DNA of 49,843 nucleotides, from assembly GCA_946482595.1 (NCBI GenBank), contig CAMLSD010000023.1, positions 1 to 49,843 of the forward strand. The letters are read 5' to 3'. Within the stretch, counting starts at the first letter, position 1. Each line of letters opens with the position of its first letter. Below are positions 8,718-18,121 of this stretch, piece after piece. The notes under the pieces were generated by a model that did no database searches, was not told the DNA's origin, and saw nothing but the letters and a program-made list of their open reading frames with translations. This DNA is from an uncultured Comamonadaceae bacterium. GTDB lineage: Bacteria > Pseudomonadota > Gammaproteobacteria > Burkholderiales > Burkholderiaceae. Position numbers and translations under genes: made by a program.

Positions 8718-9440
8718 ATGATGGTCAAGCTCGACGCCCTGAAGGTGGCCTGTTCAAGCTGCAACCTGCGCGAACTGTGCCTGCCGGTGGGCTTGTCCCG
8801 CCCCGACATCGAGCGCCTGGACAGCCTGGTGGCCACCCGCCGCACGGTCAAGCGCGGTGAGGCCCTGTTTCACACCGGCGATTCGTTCCAGTCGGTCTAT
8901 GCGGTGCGCACCGGCTTCTTCAAGACCTGCGTGTCGGCCGAGGACGGCCGTGACCAGGTGACGGGCTTTCAGATGGCCGGCGAGCTGCTGGGCCTGGATG
9001 CGATCAGCCAGGATCGCCACACCTGTGATGCCGTGGCGCTGGAGGACTCGCAGGTCTGCGTGATCCCCTACGCCCAGCTCGAGGCGCTGTCGCGCGAGTT
9101 CACCGAGCTGCAGCATTCGTTCCACAAGATCATGAGCCGCGAGATCGTGCGCGACCATGGCGTGATGCTGCTGCTGGGCAGCATGCGGGCCGAGGAGCGC
9201 CTGGCCGCCTTCCTGATGAACCTCACCCAGCGCCTGCAGGCGCGCGGCTTTTCGCCGTCGTCCCTGGTGTTGCGCATGACGCGCGAGGAGATCGGCAGCT
9301 ACCTCGGCCTGAAGCTCGAGACGGTCAGCCGCACCTTCTCCAAGTTCCAGGACGAAGGCCTGCTCGAGGTGAAGCAGCGCCAGATCCGCATCCTCGATCA
9401 GGACGGGTTGCGCCGCCTGGTCAATGCCGGCGCCTGCTGA
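8718..9440 (+). CDS. fnr: FNR-type oxygen-sensing transcriptional regulator (Crp/Fnr family)
   Basis: Global regulator that binds DNA as a dimer when it holds an oxygen-labile 4Fe-4S cluster. The cluster ligands are visible: Cys12, Cys15 and Cys21 in ACSSCNLRELC and Cys103 in RHTCDAV, the same spacing pattern as E. coli FNR. The helix-turn-helix contains ETVSR, whose Glu, Ser and Arg read the TTGAT half-site. A GTG at 8709 and ATGs at 8718 and 8721 are possible starts; 8718 was chosen because GGAG at 8702-8705 is too close to the GTG. Boxes of the matching type lie between this gene and hemN and in front of ccoI, so it probably controls both flanking operons and perhaps itself. Confidence 0.95.
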   Translation: MMVKLDALKVACSSCNLRELCLPVGLSRPDIERLDSLVATRRTVKRGEALFHTGDSFQSVYAVRTGFFKTCVSAEDGRDQVTGFQMAGELLGLDAISQDRHTCDAVALEDSQVCVIPYAQLEALSREFTELQHSFHKIMSREIVRDHGVMLLLGSMRAEERLAAFLMNLTQRLQARGFSPSSLVLRMTREEIGSYLGLKLETVSRTFSKFQDEGLLEVKQRQIRILDQDGLRRLVNAGAC

Positions 9441-9455
9441 GCGCCCCGCCCTGTT

Positions 9456-9491
9456 CACCCTTGGCACCCTTGTCACCCTTGTCACCCTTGG
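9456..9491. repeat. Four tandem 9-bp repeats
   Basis: CACCCTTGG, CACCCTTGT, CACCCTTGT and CACCCTTGG follow one another without a gap between the convergent ends of fnr and the cco operon. Only the ninth base varies. No hairpin forms, so it is a mini-satellite rather than a classic terminator. Confidence 0.85.
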
Positions 9492-9512
9492 GCGCCGACG
9501 CCGCCTCGGCGT

Positions 9513-9767
9513 TCAGCCGCCCTGATCTTCGACGTGGATCTCGCGTTCGAGATAGGCGGTGAGCGCCCCGGCGACCGCCACCGCACCCCAGAAGAAGAAG
9601 AACGCCAGGGTGTAGATCCCGGAGTTCGTCAGCTCGACGGGTGAACCGCCCAGCCAGTGCAGGTCCTCGGGGTCCACCATCGCAAAGACCACCATCTCGA
9701 TCACGCCGGCCATCAGGAAGGCCGGCCAGGCGATCCCCATCCAGCGGCGAGACAGCGTGGTGCTCAT
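9513..9767 (-). CDS. Small membrane protein at the end of the cco operon
   Basis: An 84-aa protein with two predicted membrane helices (about residues 12-32 and 50-72) separated by a short acidic loop (DPEDLHWLGG), ending in a charged tail (LEREIHVEDQGG). The ATG at 9767 follows the ccoH stop by 10 nt and is the first Met before the hydrophobic part; a longer open frame upstream overlaps ccoH and looks spurious. I do not recognise a named family, although small proteins of this kind occur beside ccoH in Burkholderiales. Position as the last gene of the cbb3 operon suggests a role in oxidase assembly or stability; this is inference. Confidence 0.75.
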   Translation of the reverse strand: MSTTLSRRWMGIAWPAFLMAGVIEMVVFAMVDPEDLHWLGGSPVELTNSGIYTLAFFFFWGAVAVAGALTAYLEREIHVEDQGG

Positions 9768-9777
9768 CGTGTCGCCC

Positions 9778-10074
9778 TCAGCGTGAGCCGGCCGGCTGCG
9801 GTTCGGGGGTGGCCGTGTGGTTGCGGGCCTGCTGCGCCGGCACCAGCGCCTGACGCGCGGCAGCCTGTTCGGCCAGCGTCTTGTTGATCTCCACGCCGCG
9901 GCGGTAGTAGTCCTCGGCCACCAGCGGATCAGGGTGCCGCACCGCCATCGTGATGGTGGCAATGCCGGCCACGATCACGGCCAGCGGCCCGCCCACCACC
10001 AGCCACATCATCGGCTCGCGCCACCAGGCGCGTGACGTCGTCGGGGTGACGGGGGTGCTTGAGGTCGGGGTCAT
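9778..10074 (-). CDS. ccoH: Cytochrome oxidase assembly protein FixH/CcoH
   Basis: A 98-aa protein with one membrane helix (WLVVGGPLAVIVAGIATITM, about residues 23-42) followed by the FixH hallmark HPDPLVAEDYYRRGVEINKTLA. In other bacteria CcoH is a small membrane subunit needed to stabilise the cbb3 complex. ATG 10074 was chosen over a longer frame because AGGA lies nine bases before it and the extra N-terminus overlaps nothing conserved. It is short for the family, ending soon after the conserved block in a Gln/Ala/Pro-rich tail. It sits 40 bp after ccoG in the operon. Confidence 0.88.
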   Translation of the reverse strand: MTPTSSTPVTPTTSRAWWREPMMWLVVGGPLAVIVAGIATITMAVRHPDPLVAEDYYRRGVEINKTLAEQAAARQALVPAQQARNHTATPEPQPAGSR

Positions 10075-10114
10075 GATGGTGTGTCCTGTGGGAATTGGGG
10101 GTCTCAGCGGCGCT

Positions 10115-11593
<1,479 letters not shown>

Positions 11594-11620
11594 GGCAATG
11601 CCGTTGACGAGGCCCCGGCT

Positions 11621-12550
11621 TCAGCGGGCCGTGGTGCCCGCCGGTTCGGTCGGCGCGCGGTTGGACAGGCTCCACACATACGCACCCAGCACATGGATCT
11701 GCTCGGCGCTGAGCTTGTCGGCGTGGGCGGGCATCATGTTGTTCTTGCCCTGGTTGATGATGTTGACGATGGCCTGTTCACCCCAGCCATGCAGCCAGAT
11801 CCGGTCGGTCAGGTTGGGGGCGCCCAGTGCCGGATTGCCCTTGCCGTTGGCACCGTGGCAGGCCGCGCAGGCGCCGAACTTCGATTTGCCCAATTGGGCC
11901 GCGATCGAGTTGTGCGGACTGCCCGACAGGCTCAGCACATAGTGCGCGACGTTGCGCACGTCATCGGACGTGCCCACGGCCGCGGCCATCGGCGGCATCA
12001 CGCCGTTGCGGCCCTTGGCGATGGTCTCCTGGATGGCGGCGTGATCGCTGCCGTAGAGCCAGTCGCCGTCGGTCAGGTTCGGGAAGCCCTTGCTGCCGCG
12101 TGCGTCCGAGCCGTGGCACTGCGCGCAGTTGTTGACGTACAGGCGCTCGCCAATGCCCATGGCCTGGGCGTCCGTCGCGAGGTCCTCGGCGGTACGCGAC
12201 TTGAACTGCGCATACAACGGCTCCAGCTCCTTGCGGGCCTTGGCCACTTCGGCCTCGTACTGGCCCTGCTGCGACCAGCCCCAGGTGCCCTGGTAGCTGC
12301 CCAGTCCCGGATAGAAAGTCAGGTAGATCGCCGAGAACACCACCGTCAGGACGAACAGGCCCATCCACCAGCGCGGCAGCGGGTTGTTCAGCTCCTTCAG
12401 GTCGACGTCCCAGACGTGACCGGTGGTGTTGTCACTGGCCATGACCTTGCGGCGGCTGGCGATGATCAGCAGCACCAGGCAGGCAATCAGGCTGATGATG
12501 GTGGCGGCCGCGACGAAGATCGACCAGCCGCTGTGAACGAAATCACTCAT
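11621..12550 (-). CDS. ccoP: cbb3-type cytochrome c oxidase subunit III, dihaem
   Basis: Membrane-anchored dihaem cytochrome c of 309 aa that passes electrons from soluble cytochromes to CcoO/CcoN. Two haem-binding motifs are seen, CAQCH in the first domain and CAACH in the second, each with a downstream Met ligand region (GVMPPMAA and NNMMPAHA). Two N-terminal membrane helices are predicted (about residues 9-30 and 62-80), and the stretch VWDVDLKELNNPLPRWWMGLF is typical of CcoP. It lies between ccoQ and ccoG with short gaps, so it is part of the same transcript. Confidence 0.97.
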   Translation of the reverse strand: MSDFVHSGWSIFVAAATIISLIACLVLLIIASRRKVMASDNTTGHVWDVDLKELNNPLPRWWMGLFVLTVVFSAIYLTFYPGLGSYQGTWGWSQQGQYEAEVAKARKELEPLYAQFKSRTAEDLATDAQAMGIGERLYVNNCAQCHGSDARGSKGFPNLTDGDWLYGSDHAAIQETIAKGRNGVMPPMAAAVGTSDDVRNVAHYVLSLSGSPHNSIAAQLGKSKFGACAACHGANGKGNPALGAPNLTDRIWLHGWGEQAIVNIINQGKNNMMPAHADKLSAEQIHVLGAYVWSLSNRAPTEPAGTTAR

Positions 12551-12567
12551 GTCGAGTCCTTGGCTGC

Positions 12568-12711
12568 CTATTCGGATTGGAAGGGCACACGGGCCGCATC
12601 CTCGAAACGCTCGCGGTTGCCGCGCCGCCAGGCCCAGACACAGATGCCCAGGAACACCAGCAGCGAGACCACCGTGACGATGGAGCGCAGGTCATTGACG
12701 TCCAGGTTCAT
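12568..12711 (-). CDS. ccoQ: cbb3-type oxidase subunit IV (CcoQ/FixQ)
   Basis: A 47-aa protein beginning MNLDVNDLRSIVTVVSLLVF with one membrane helix and a basic-acidic C-terminus (WRRGNRERFEDAA), typical of CcoQ, which stabilises the complex between CcoP and the core. ATG 12711 is 11 bp after the ccoO stop with a GGAG just upstream. A longer open frame in this region overlaps ccoO and is spurious. Confidence 0.92.
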   Translation of the reverse strand: MNLDVNDLRSIVTVVSLLVFLGICVWAWRRGNRERFEDAARVPFQSE

Positions 12712-12722
12712 GGTGATGCTCC

Positions 12723-13352
12723 TTACTTCAGCGCGGTGCCAAGCACCTGCAGGTAGGCCACGAGCGCGTCCATTTCGGTCTTGCCCTTGAGGTCTTCGGG
12801 CGCCTTGGCGATCTCTTCGTCGCTGTAGGGTGCACCCAGGGTGCGCAGCGCGCGCATCTTGGGGGCGACCTCTTCGGGCACCAGCGGTGTCTTCTCGAGC
12901 CACGGATAGGCCGGCATGTTGGACTCGGGCACCAGGTCACGAGGATTGTTCAGGTGGATGCGGTGCCACTCGTCGCTGTAGCGACCGCCCACGCGGTGCA
13001 GGTCCGGGCCGGTGCGCTTGGAGCCCCACTGGAACGGCCGGTCATAGACGAACTCGCCGGCCACCGAGTAGTGCCCGTAGCGCAGGGTCTCGGCACGGAA
13101 GGGGCGGATCATCTGCGAGTGGCAGTTGTAGCAGCCTTCGCGCACGTAGATGTCGCGCCCCACCACCTGCAGCGCGGTGTAGGGTTTCAGGCCCGTGACC
13201 GGCTCGGTGGTGGACTTCTGGAAGTACAGCGGCACGATCTCGACCAGACCACCGACCGACACCACCAGGATGATCAGGATGATCATCAGGAAGTTGTTGG
13301 TCTCGATCTTCTCGTGGGTGAAACCGCTGGACGTGTTGTGTTGTTCAGCCAT
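12723..13352 (-). CDS. ccoO: cbb3-type cytochrome c oxidase subunit II, monohaem
   Basis: Monohaem membrane cytochrome c of 209 aa that relays electrons from CcoP to CcoN. It has a single N-terminal membrane anchor (about residues 21-41), the haem motif [14 protein letters not shown] and the following [28 protein letters not shown] block that is nearly invariant in CcoO. The axial Met is in [10 protein letters not shown]. The ATG is preceded by AAGGAAA, a good ribosome site. It follows ccoN by 27 bp. Confidence 0.97.
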   Translation of the reverse strand: MAEQHNTSSGFTHEKIETNNFLMIILIILVVSVGGLVEIVPLYFQKSTTEPVTGLKPYTALQVVGRDIYVREGCYNCHSQMIRPFRAETLRYGHYSVAGEFVYDRPFQWGSKRTGPDLHRVGGRYSDEWHRIHLNNPRDLVPESNMPAYPWLEKTPLVPEEVAPKMRALRTLGAPYSDEEIAKAPEDLKGKTEMDALVAYLQVLGTALK

Positions 13353-13379
13353 GGCGTTTCCTTGTGTCGGGTCCTGGGG

Positions 13380-14843
13380 TCAGGCCGCGGCGGGCTTCAT
13401 CGCGGGAATGGCCACCGGCACCGGCCGGCCGTTCATCGCGGTCATCAGGGTGTTCCAGCCCATGATCACCATGCCGCCCAGGTAGAGCAGGCCTCCCAGC
13501 AGACGGATCACATAGAACGGATAGGTGGCCTTCACGCTCTCGACAAAGCTGTAGGCGAGCGTGCCGTCAGCGTTCACGGCGCGCCACATCAGGCCCTGCA
13601 TCACGCCGGCGATCCACATCGCGGCGATGTAGAGCACGATGCCGATCGTGGCGACCCAGAAGTGCAGCTCGATGGCACGCACGCTGTACATCTGCTTCTG
13701 ACCGAACAGGCGCGGGATCAGGTAGTAGAGCGAACCCATCGAGATCAGGCCCACCCAGCCCAGCGCACCCGAGTGCACGTGGCCTACCGTCCAGTCCGTG
13801 TAGTGCGACAGCGCATTGACGGTCTTGATCGACATCATCGGACCCTCGAAGGTGCTCATGCCGTAGAACGACAGCGACACGATCAGGAACTTCAGGATGG
13901 GGTCGTCACGCAGCTTGTGCCATGCACCCGACAGGGTCATGATCCCGTTGATCATCCCGCCCCAGCTCGGCGCCAGCAGCACCAGCGAGAACAGCATGCC
14001 CACGCTCTGGGCCCAGTCGGGCAGCGCGGTGTAGTGCAGGTGGTGAGGGCCGGCCCACATGTAGGTGAAGATCAGCGCCCAGAAGTGCACGATCGACAGA
14101 CGGTAGCTGTAGACCGGGCGCTCGGCCTGCTTCGGAATGAAGTAGTACATCATCCCCAGGAAGCCGGCCGTCAGGAAAAAGCCCACGGCATTGTGGCCAT
14201 ACCACCACTGCACCATCGCGTCCTGCACGCCGGCATAGGCCGAGTAGCTCTTCATCGCACTGACCGGCAGCGCGGCGCTGTTGACCAGGTGCAGCAAGGC
14301 CACGGCCAGGATGAAGCCGCCGTAGAACCAGTTGGCGACGTAGATGTGGCGGATCTTGCGGATGCCCACCGTGCCGAAGAACACCACCGCGTACGCCACC
14401 CACACCAGCGTGATCAGGATGTCGATCGGCCACTCGAGCTCGGCATATTCCTTGCCGCTGGTGTAGCCCAGCGGCAGCGAGATGGCGGCCGCGACAATCA
14501 CCGCCTGCCAGCCCCAGAAGGTGAAGGCGGCGAGCTTGTCCGAGATGAGCCGCACCTGGCAGGTGCGTTGCACGACGTAATAGCTGGTGGCGAACAGCGC
14601 GCAGCCTCCAAAGGCGAAGATCACTGCATTGGTGTGCAGCGGGCGCAGACGGCCGTAGCTCAGCCAGGGGATGCCGAAGTTGAGCTCCGGCCAGGCCAGC
14701 TGGGCGGCGATCCACACGCCGACCAGCATGCCGACCAGCCCCCAGACGACGGCCATGATCGAGAACTGGCGCACTACGGTGTCGTTGTAGTTGACGGCCC
14801 GCGAGGCACTGAATGCCGATGCGGACGACGAGGTCGAGTTCAT
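13380..14843 (-). CDS. ccoN: cbb3-type cytochrome c oxidase subunit I (catalytic)
   Basis: Haem-copper oxygen reductase core with twelve membrane helices, which reduces oxygen to water with high affinity. The chosen product is 487 aa. Histidine ligands are seen in [35 protein letters not shown] and [13 protein letters not shown], covering the low-spin haem, CuB and high-spin haem sites. ATG at 14843 has AGGAG upstream; the GTG at 14852 would overlap that ribosome site. The gene starts 5 bp after the ccoS stop. The order ccoI-ccoS-ccoN-ccoO-ccoQ-ccoP-ccoG-ccoH on one strand indicates a single biogenesis-plus-structure operon. Confidence 0.97.
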   Translation of the reverse strand: MNSTSSSASAFSASRAVNYNDTVVRQFSIMAVVWGLVGMLVGVWIAAQLAWPELNFGIPWLSYGRLRPLHTNAVIFAFGGCALFATSYYVVQRTCQVRLISDKLAAFTFWGWQAVIVAAAISLPLGYTSGKEYAELEWPIDILITLVWVAYAVVFFGTVGIRKIRHIYVANWFYGGFILAVALLHLVNSAALPVSAMKSYSAYAGVQDAMVQWWYGHNAVGFFLTAGFLGMMYYFIPKQAERPVYSYRLSIVHFWALIFTYMWAGPHHLHYTALPDWAQSVGMLFSLVLLAPSWGGMINGIMTLSGAWHKLRDDPILKFLIVSLSFYGMSTFEGPMMSIKTVNALSHYTDWTVGHVHSGALGWVGLISMGSLYYLIPRLFGQKQMYSVRAIELHFWVATIGIVLYIAAMWIAGVMQGLMWRAVNADGTLAYSFVESVKATYPFYVIRLLGGLLYLGGMVIMGWNTLMTAMNGRPVPVAIPAMKPAAA

Positions 14844-14848
14844 GGGCC

Positions 14849-15097
14849 TCACACTCCTGTTTGGTTGCGAAGTGATTGTTCGGGAGAACCCTTGAGCGCC
14901 ACTTGATCGCCATCAACTGGAGGCGAGACGGCTTCAGGGTCTTTCCCGCCGGGGGGGTCGTCGGGGTGTTTCAGGATGCGTTCGCCTTCCTTGTCCAGGT
15001 TGTCGAACTGGCCTCCGAACAGGGCCCAGCCGAACAGGCCGAGGATGGCCATCACCAGCAGGACCGAAAGCGGGATGAGCAGGAACAGGATGTCCAT
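14849..15097 (-). CDS. ccoS: cbb3-type cytochrome oxidase assembly protein CcoS
   Basis: Small protein of 82 aa with one membrane helix and the CcoS signature [22 protein letters not shown]. CcoS is needed for cofactor insertion into cbb3 oxidases. The C-terminal 35 residues (from about [13 protein letters not shown]) form a polar tail longer than in the shortest family members. It sits 9 bp downstream of ccoI and 5 bp upstream of ccoN. Confidence 0.9.
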   Translation of the reverse strand: MDILFLLIPLSVLLVMAILGLFGWALFGGQFDNLDKEGERILKHPDDPPGGKDPEAVSPPVDGDQVALKGSPEQSLRNQTGV

Positions 15098-15106
15098 GGC
15101 CTTGAC

Positions 15107-17545
15107 TCAGAGCGTCTGCGCCGCCGGTGCCAGCGCCTGGGGTGCGGTGGGCGCGGCATCATCGACGGGCGGGTTGTGACGCCCGAGCCGCCAGGCGTTG
15201 GTGACCACGAACAGCGAACTGGCGGCCATGCCCAGGCCGGCCAGCCAGGGCGGCATCCAGCCCACCAGGGCCAGCGGGATGCACACCATGTTGTAGGCGG
15301 CGGCCCAGCCGAGGTTCTGCCGGATGGTCGTGACCATGCGTCGGGACAGGTCGATCGCGTCGTCCACGTGATGCAGTCGGCCGCTGAGCAAGGTGAGGTC
15401 GCTGGTCACGCGCGCCAGCGCAGCGCCCTGCCCCATCGCGATCGAGACGTCTGCACGGGCGAGCACCGGGCCGTCGTTGAGCCCGTCGCCCACCATCACG
15501 ACGTGGCGTCCGGCCTGCTGGGCCTGGGCGACAAAGGCGAGCTTGTCCTCCGGCGTGGCTTGCGCCTGCACCTGCTGGATGCCCAGTGCCTGCGCCACGC
15601 GCTGCACGGCCTCGATGCGGTCACCGGACAGCAGCACCACCTGCAGGCCGCGCGCCTGCAGGGCGGACACGGTCGCGCGGGCGTCGGGGCGCAGGGTTTC
15701 GGCCAGGCCGAATGCGGCCACGGCACGGCCGTCCACGCCCAGCCAGGCGGTCGAGCCGAGTGGGTCGGCGCACAGTGGCGTGTCGCCTGGCGCCGCAAAT
15801 GCCCGGTTGCCCAGACGCCAGAGGCGCCCTGCGGCGTCACGGCCCTGGACGCCTTGCCCGGGCTGTTCACACAGATCGATGAGGTCAACGGGCGACACCG
15901 CCGTGTGCGCCGCCGCCAGCGCGCGCGACACTGGATGCAGGGAGGCCCGGGCCAGTGCAACGGCCGGGCCGAGCGCGTCGTCGGCGCTCCAGCCGTCGGC
16001 CAGGTGGGTTTCGGTCAGACCCAGGCGGTCGGAGGTGAGCGTGCCCGTCTTGTCGAACACCACCACGTCGGTGCGCGCCAGCCGTTCCAGCGATGCCAGG
16101 CGCTGCACCAGGATGCCGCGCCGCGCCAGCGAAGCTGCTGCGGCGAGCAGCGCCGACGGCGTGGCCAGCGACAGCGCACACGGGCAGGTCACGATGAGCA
16201 CGGCGACCGCCACCCAGACACTGCGCTGCGGGTCGATCCACGACCACGCCAGCGCCGCGCCGGCCGCGGCTAGCAGCACCGTCCACAGGAAGGGACCGGC
16301 CAGCCGGTCGGCCATCTGGGCCCAGGCTGGCCGCTCCAGGCCGGCACGTTCGATCAGCGCCACGATCTGCGCGTGGCGCGTGTCCTCGCCCACCTTGTCG
16401 ACCTGCACGATGATGGGTGCGCTCAGATTGCCGCTGCCCGCCACGACCGCGTCGCCCTCGCGCCGCGAGACCGGGCGGGACTCGCCGGTCAGCAGGGCCT
16501 CATTCACCTGCGTACTGCCATCGACCACCTGCCCATCCACCGGCACGGTGTCACCCGCCTTCACCCGGATGCGGTCGCCCGGCAGCAGTTCGCGGGTGGA
16601 CACCTCGCGCGTGCTGCCATCGGCTTCGATGCGTTCGGCCGTCTCGGGCAGGCCGTCGAGCAGCGACTCCAGCACATCGAGCGTGGCCGCGCGGGCACGC
16701 TGCTCCAGATACCTGCCGCACAGCAGGAAAAAGACGAACATCGTCAGCGAGTCGAAATACACCTCGTGGCCGAACCAGCCGCCGGGGTCGAAGGTGGCCG
16801 CCGAGCTGGCGACGAAGGTCACGACGATGCCCACGGCCACCGGCACGTCCATGCCGATGCGTCGGCGCGACAGATCACCCCATGCCCCCCGCAGGAAGGG
16901 CACGGCGGAAAAGATCAGCACGGGGATGCTCAGCAGCCAGCTGGCCCATTGCAGCAGGCGGGCGACGTCGTCGGTCATGTCGCCGGGCGTCGCGTAGTAC
17001 GACGGCACCGCATACATCATCACCTGCATCATGCAGAACCCGGCCACGAACAGCCGCCACAGGCTCTTGCGCTGCTGCGCGCGCCGCACCGCCTCAAGCT
17101 GCGCGGAACGCGCCGGCAAGGCCTGGTAGCCGGCCGACTCGATGGCCGCGGCCACCGTGGCAAGTTGCGTGTGCTGCGGGTCCCAGGTGACCAGGGCCCG
17201 ACCGGTGCCGGCATGCAGGTCGAAGGCGGTGACACCGGGCACGGCGCGCACCGCCTGATCGATCGTCACGGAACAGGCGGCGCAGTACATGCCCTGGACC
17301 ACCAGCGAGGATTCGCTCAGGCGCTGGCCGTCCTCCCCCTGGCGACTGCGCGTGCAGCGCTGCACCTGGGCCGGATCGTGCCAGTCGAGCGTGGTGCCGG
17401 AGACGGCGTGACCGGGCATCAGGCCGGGGTCGGCGGGGGGTGGTGACGCGTCCGCCGCGGTGTCGGCCAGCGCCTTCCGGGCCCCGTCAGGGAACTCGGG
17501 TGGCTGCAAGGCGGTCAAGCGGCGAGAATGCGACGAGGATTGCAT
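15107..17545 (-). CDS. ccoI: Copper-exporting P1B-type ATPase for cbb3 assembly
   Basis: An 812-aa heavy-metal P-type ATPase that moves copper across the inner membrane for the CuB site of cbb3 oxidase. Visible are an N-terminal metal-binding domain with MYCAACS, eight predicted membrane helices, the actuator loop (LLTGESRPVS), the ion-pathway motif TCPCALSLATP, the phosphorylation site DKTGTLT, the His-Pro motif (SLHPVSRAL) and the hinge GDGLNDGP. ATG 17545 has no ribosome site and the first 45 residues are not conserved in character; Met43 (17419) is an alternative. An FNR-type box is centred 41.5 bp upstream of the ATG. First gene of the cco operon. Confidence 0.95.
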   Translation of the reverse strand: MQSSSHSRRLTALQPPEFPDGARKALADTAADASPPPADPGLMPGHAVSGTTLDWHDPAQVQRCTRSRQGEDGQRLSESSLVVQGMYCAACSVTIDQAVRAVPGVTAFDLHAGTGRALVTWDPQHTQLATVAAAIESAGYQALPARSAQLEAVRRAQQRKSLWRLFVAGFCMMQVMMYAVPSYYATPGDMTDDVARLLQWASWLLSIPVLIFSAVPFLRGAWGDLSRRRIGMDVPVAVGIVVTFVASSAATFDPGGWFGHEVYFDSLTMFVFFLLCGRYLEQRARAATLDVLESLLDGLPETAERIEADGSTREVSTRELLPGDRIRVKAGDTVPVDGQVVDGSTQVNEALLTGESRPVSRREGDAVVAGSGNLSAPIIVQVDKVGEDTRHAQIVALIERAGLERPAWAQMADRLAGPFLWTVLLAAAGAALAWSWIDPQRSVWVAVAVLIVTCPCALSLATPSALLAAAASLARRGILVQRLASLERLARTDVVVFDKTGTLTSDRLGLTETHLADGWSADDALGPAVALARASLHPVSRALAAAHTAVSPVDLIDLCEQPGQGVQGRDAAGRLWRLGNRAFAAPGDTPLCADPLGSTAWLGVDGRAVAAFGLAETLRPDARATVSALQARGLQVVLLSGDRIEAVQRVAQALGIQQVQAQATPEDKLAFVAQAQQAGRHVVMVGDGLNDGPVLARADVSIAMGQGAALARVTSDLTLLSGRLHHVDDAIDLSRRMVTTIRQNLGWAAAYNMVCIPLALVGWMPPWLAGLGMAASSLFVVTNAWRLGRHNPPVDDAAPTAPQALAPAAQTL

Positions 17546-17551
17546 GGGTGC

Positions 17552-17557
17552 AATCTA
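17552..17557 (-). promoter_or_regulatory. Candidate -10 element of the cco operon
   Basis: On the minus strand TAGATT matches TATAAT at four of six bases and is centred 32 bp from the FNR-type box at 17580-17593. Transcription would begin close to position 17545, the ccoI start codon itself. Confidence 0.4.
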
Positions 17558-17579
17558 TGTGCCGCCCCCGATTCGACTC

Positions 17580-17593
17580 ATGACATATATCAA
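17580..17593. promoter_or_regulatory. FNR-type box upstream of ccoI
   Basis: On the minus strand TTGATATATGTCAT has a perfect TTGAT half-site and a GTCAT second half (eight of ten consensus positions). It stands at the class II position for the cco operon. It also overlaps the possible start codon region of the divergent DUF192 gene, which it could influence. Confidence 0.65.
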
Positions 17594-18098
17594 GATGCAG
17601 CCCTTTCCCCGCCTCCCGACGGGCCGAGGCATCACGGCCAGCGCCCCCCGGCGGATCTGGCGCATGGCCGCGCTCGCCTGGCTGGCGCTCGTGCCGGCGT
17701 ACAGCGCGGCCCAGGACGCCGCTCAGCGCCTGCCCGCGGCGACCATCACCGCCGGCATGCACCTCATCCGCGCCGAAGTGGCCCGCACGCCCGAGCAGCG
17801 AGCCATCGGCCTCATGCACCGCCAGAGCCTGGGCAGCAATGACGGCATGCTGTTCGTGTTCGAGCAGCCCGGCGTGCAGTGCTTCTGGATGAAAAACACG
17901 CTGATCCCGTTGTCGATCGCCTTCCTGGCCGACGACGGCAGCATCGTCAACATCGCGGACATGCAGCCCCAGAGCCTGGACTCCCACTGCTCCGACAAGC
18001 CGGTGCGCATGGCGCTGGAGATGAATCAGGGCTGGTTTGCCAGGAAGGGCATCAAGCCCGGCACCCGGTTGCGCGGCGAGGTGCTGCAGGCGCGCTGA
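17580..18098 (+). CDS. DUF192 family exported protein
   Basis: A 172-aa protein with a signal peptide (basic RRIW then MAALAWLALVPAYSAAQ) followed by a DUF192 domain: ARTPEQRAIGLMHRQSL, GMLFVFEQPGVQCFWMKNT and NIADMQPQSLDSHCSD are the family's conserved blocks. The domain has a small beta-barrel fold with no agreed biochemical role. The start is unsure: ATG at 17580, 17595 or 17664 are all in frame and none has a clear ribosome site. It is divergent from the cco operon and shares its 34-bp upstream region and the FNR-type box, so oxygen-linked expression is possible. Confidence 0.85.
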   Translation: MTYIKMQPFPRLPTGRGITASAPRRIWRMAALAWLALVPAYSAAQDAAQRLPAATITAGMHLIRAEVARTPEQRAIGLMHRQSLGSNDGMLFVFEQPGVQCFWMKNTLIPLSIAFLADDGSIVNIADMQPQSLDSHCSDKPVRMALEMNQGWFARKGIKPGTRLRGEVLQAR

Positions 18099-18101
18099 GG
18101 C

Positions 18102-18117
18102 CGGGGTGCAAGCCCCG
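18102..18117. terminator. Short stem-loop between convergent genes
   Basis: CGGGG (18102-18106) and CCCCG (18113-18117) pair around six bases in the 23-bp gap between the DUF192 gene and the sensor kinase gene. There is no T-run, so only a weak terminator. Confidence 0.25.
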
Positions 18118-18121
18118 AGCG

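Noticed and set aside
13352..13370. Second copy of the GTTTCCTTG repeat arm
   Set aside because: The match is the complement of the ccoO ribosome site AAGGAAA and has no inverted partner, so it is chance.
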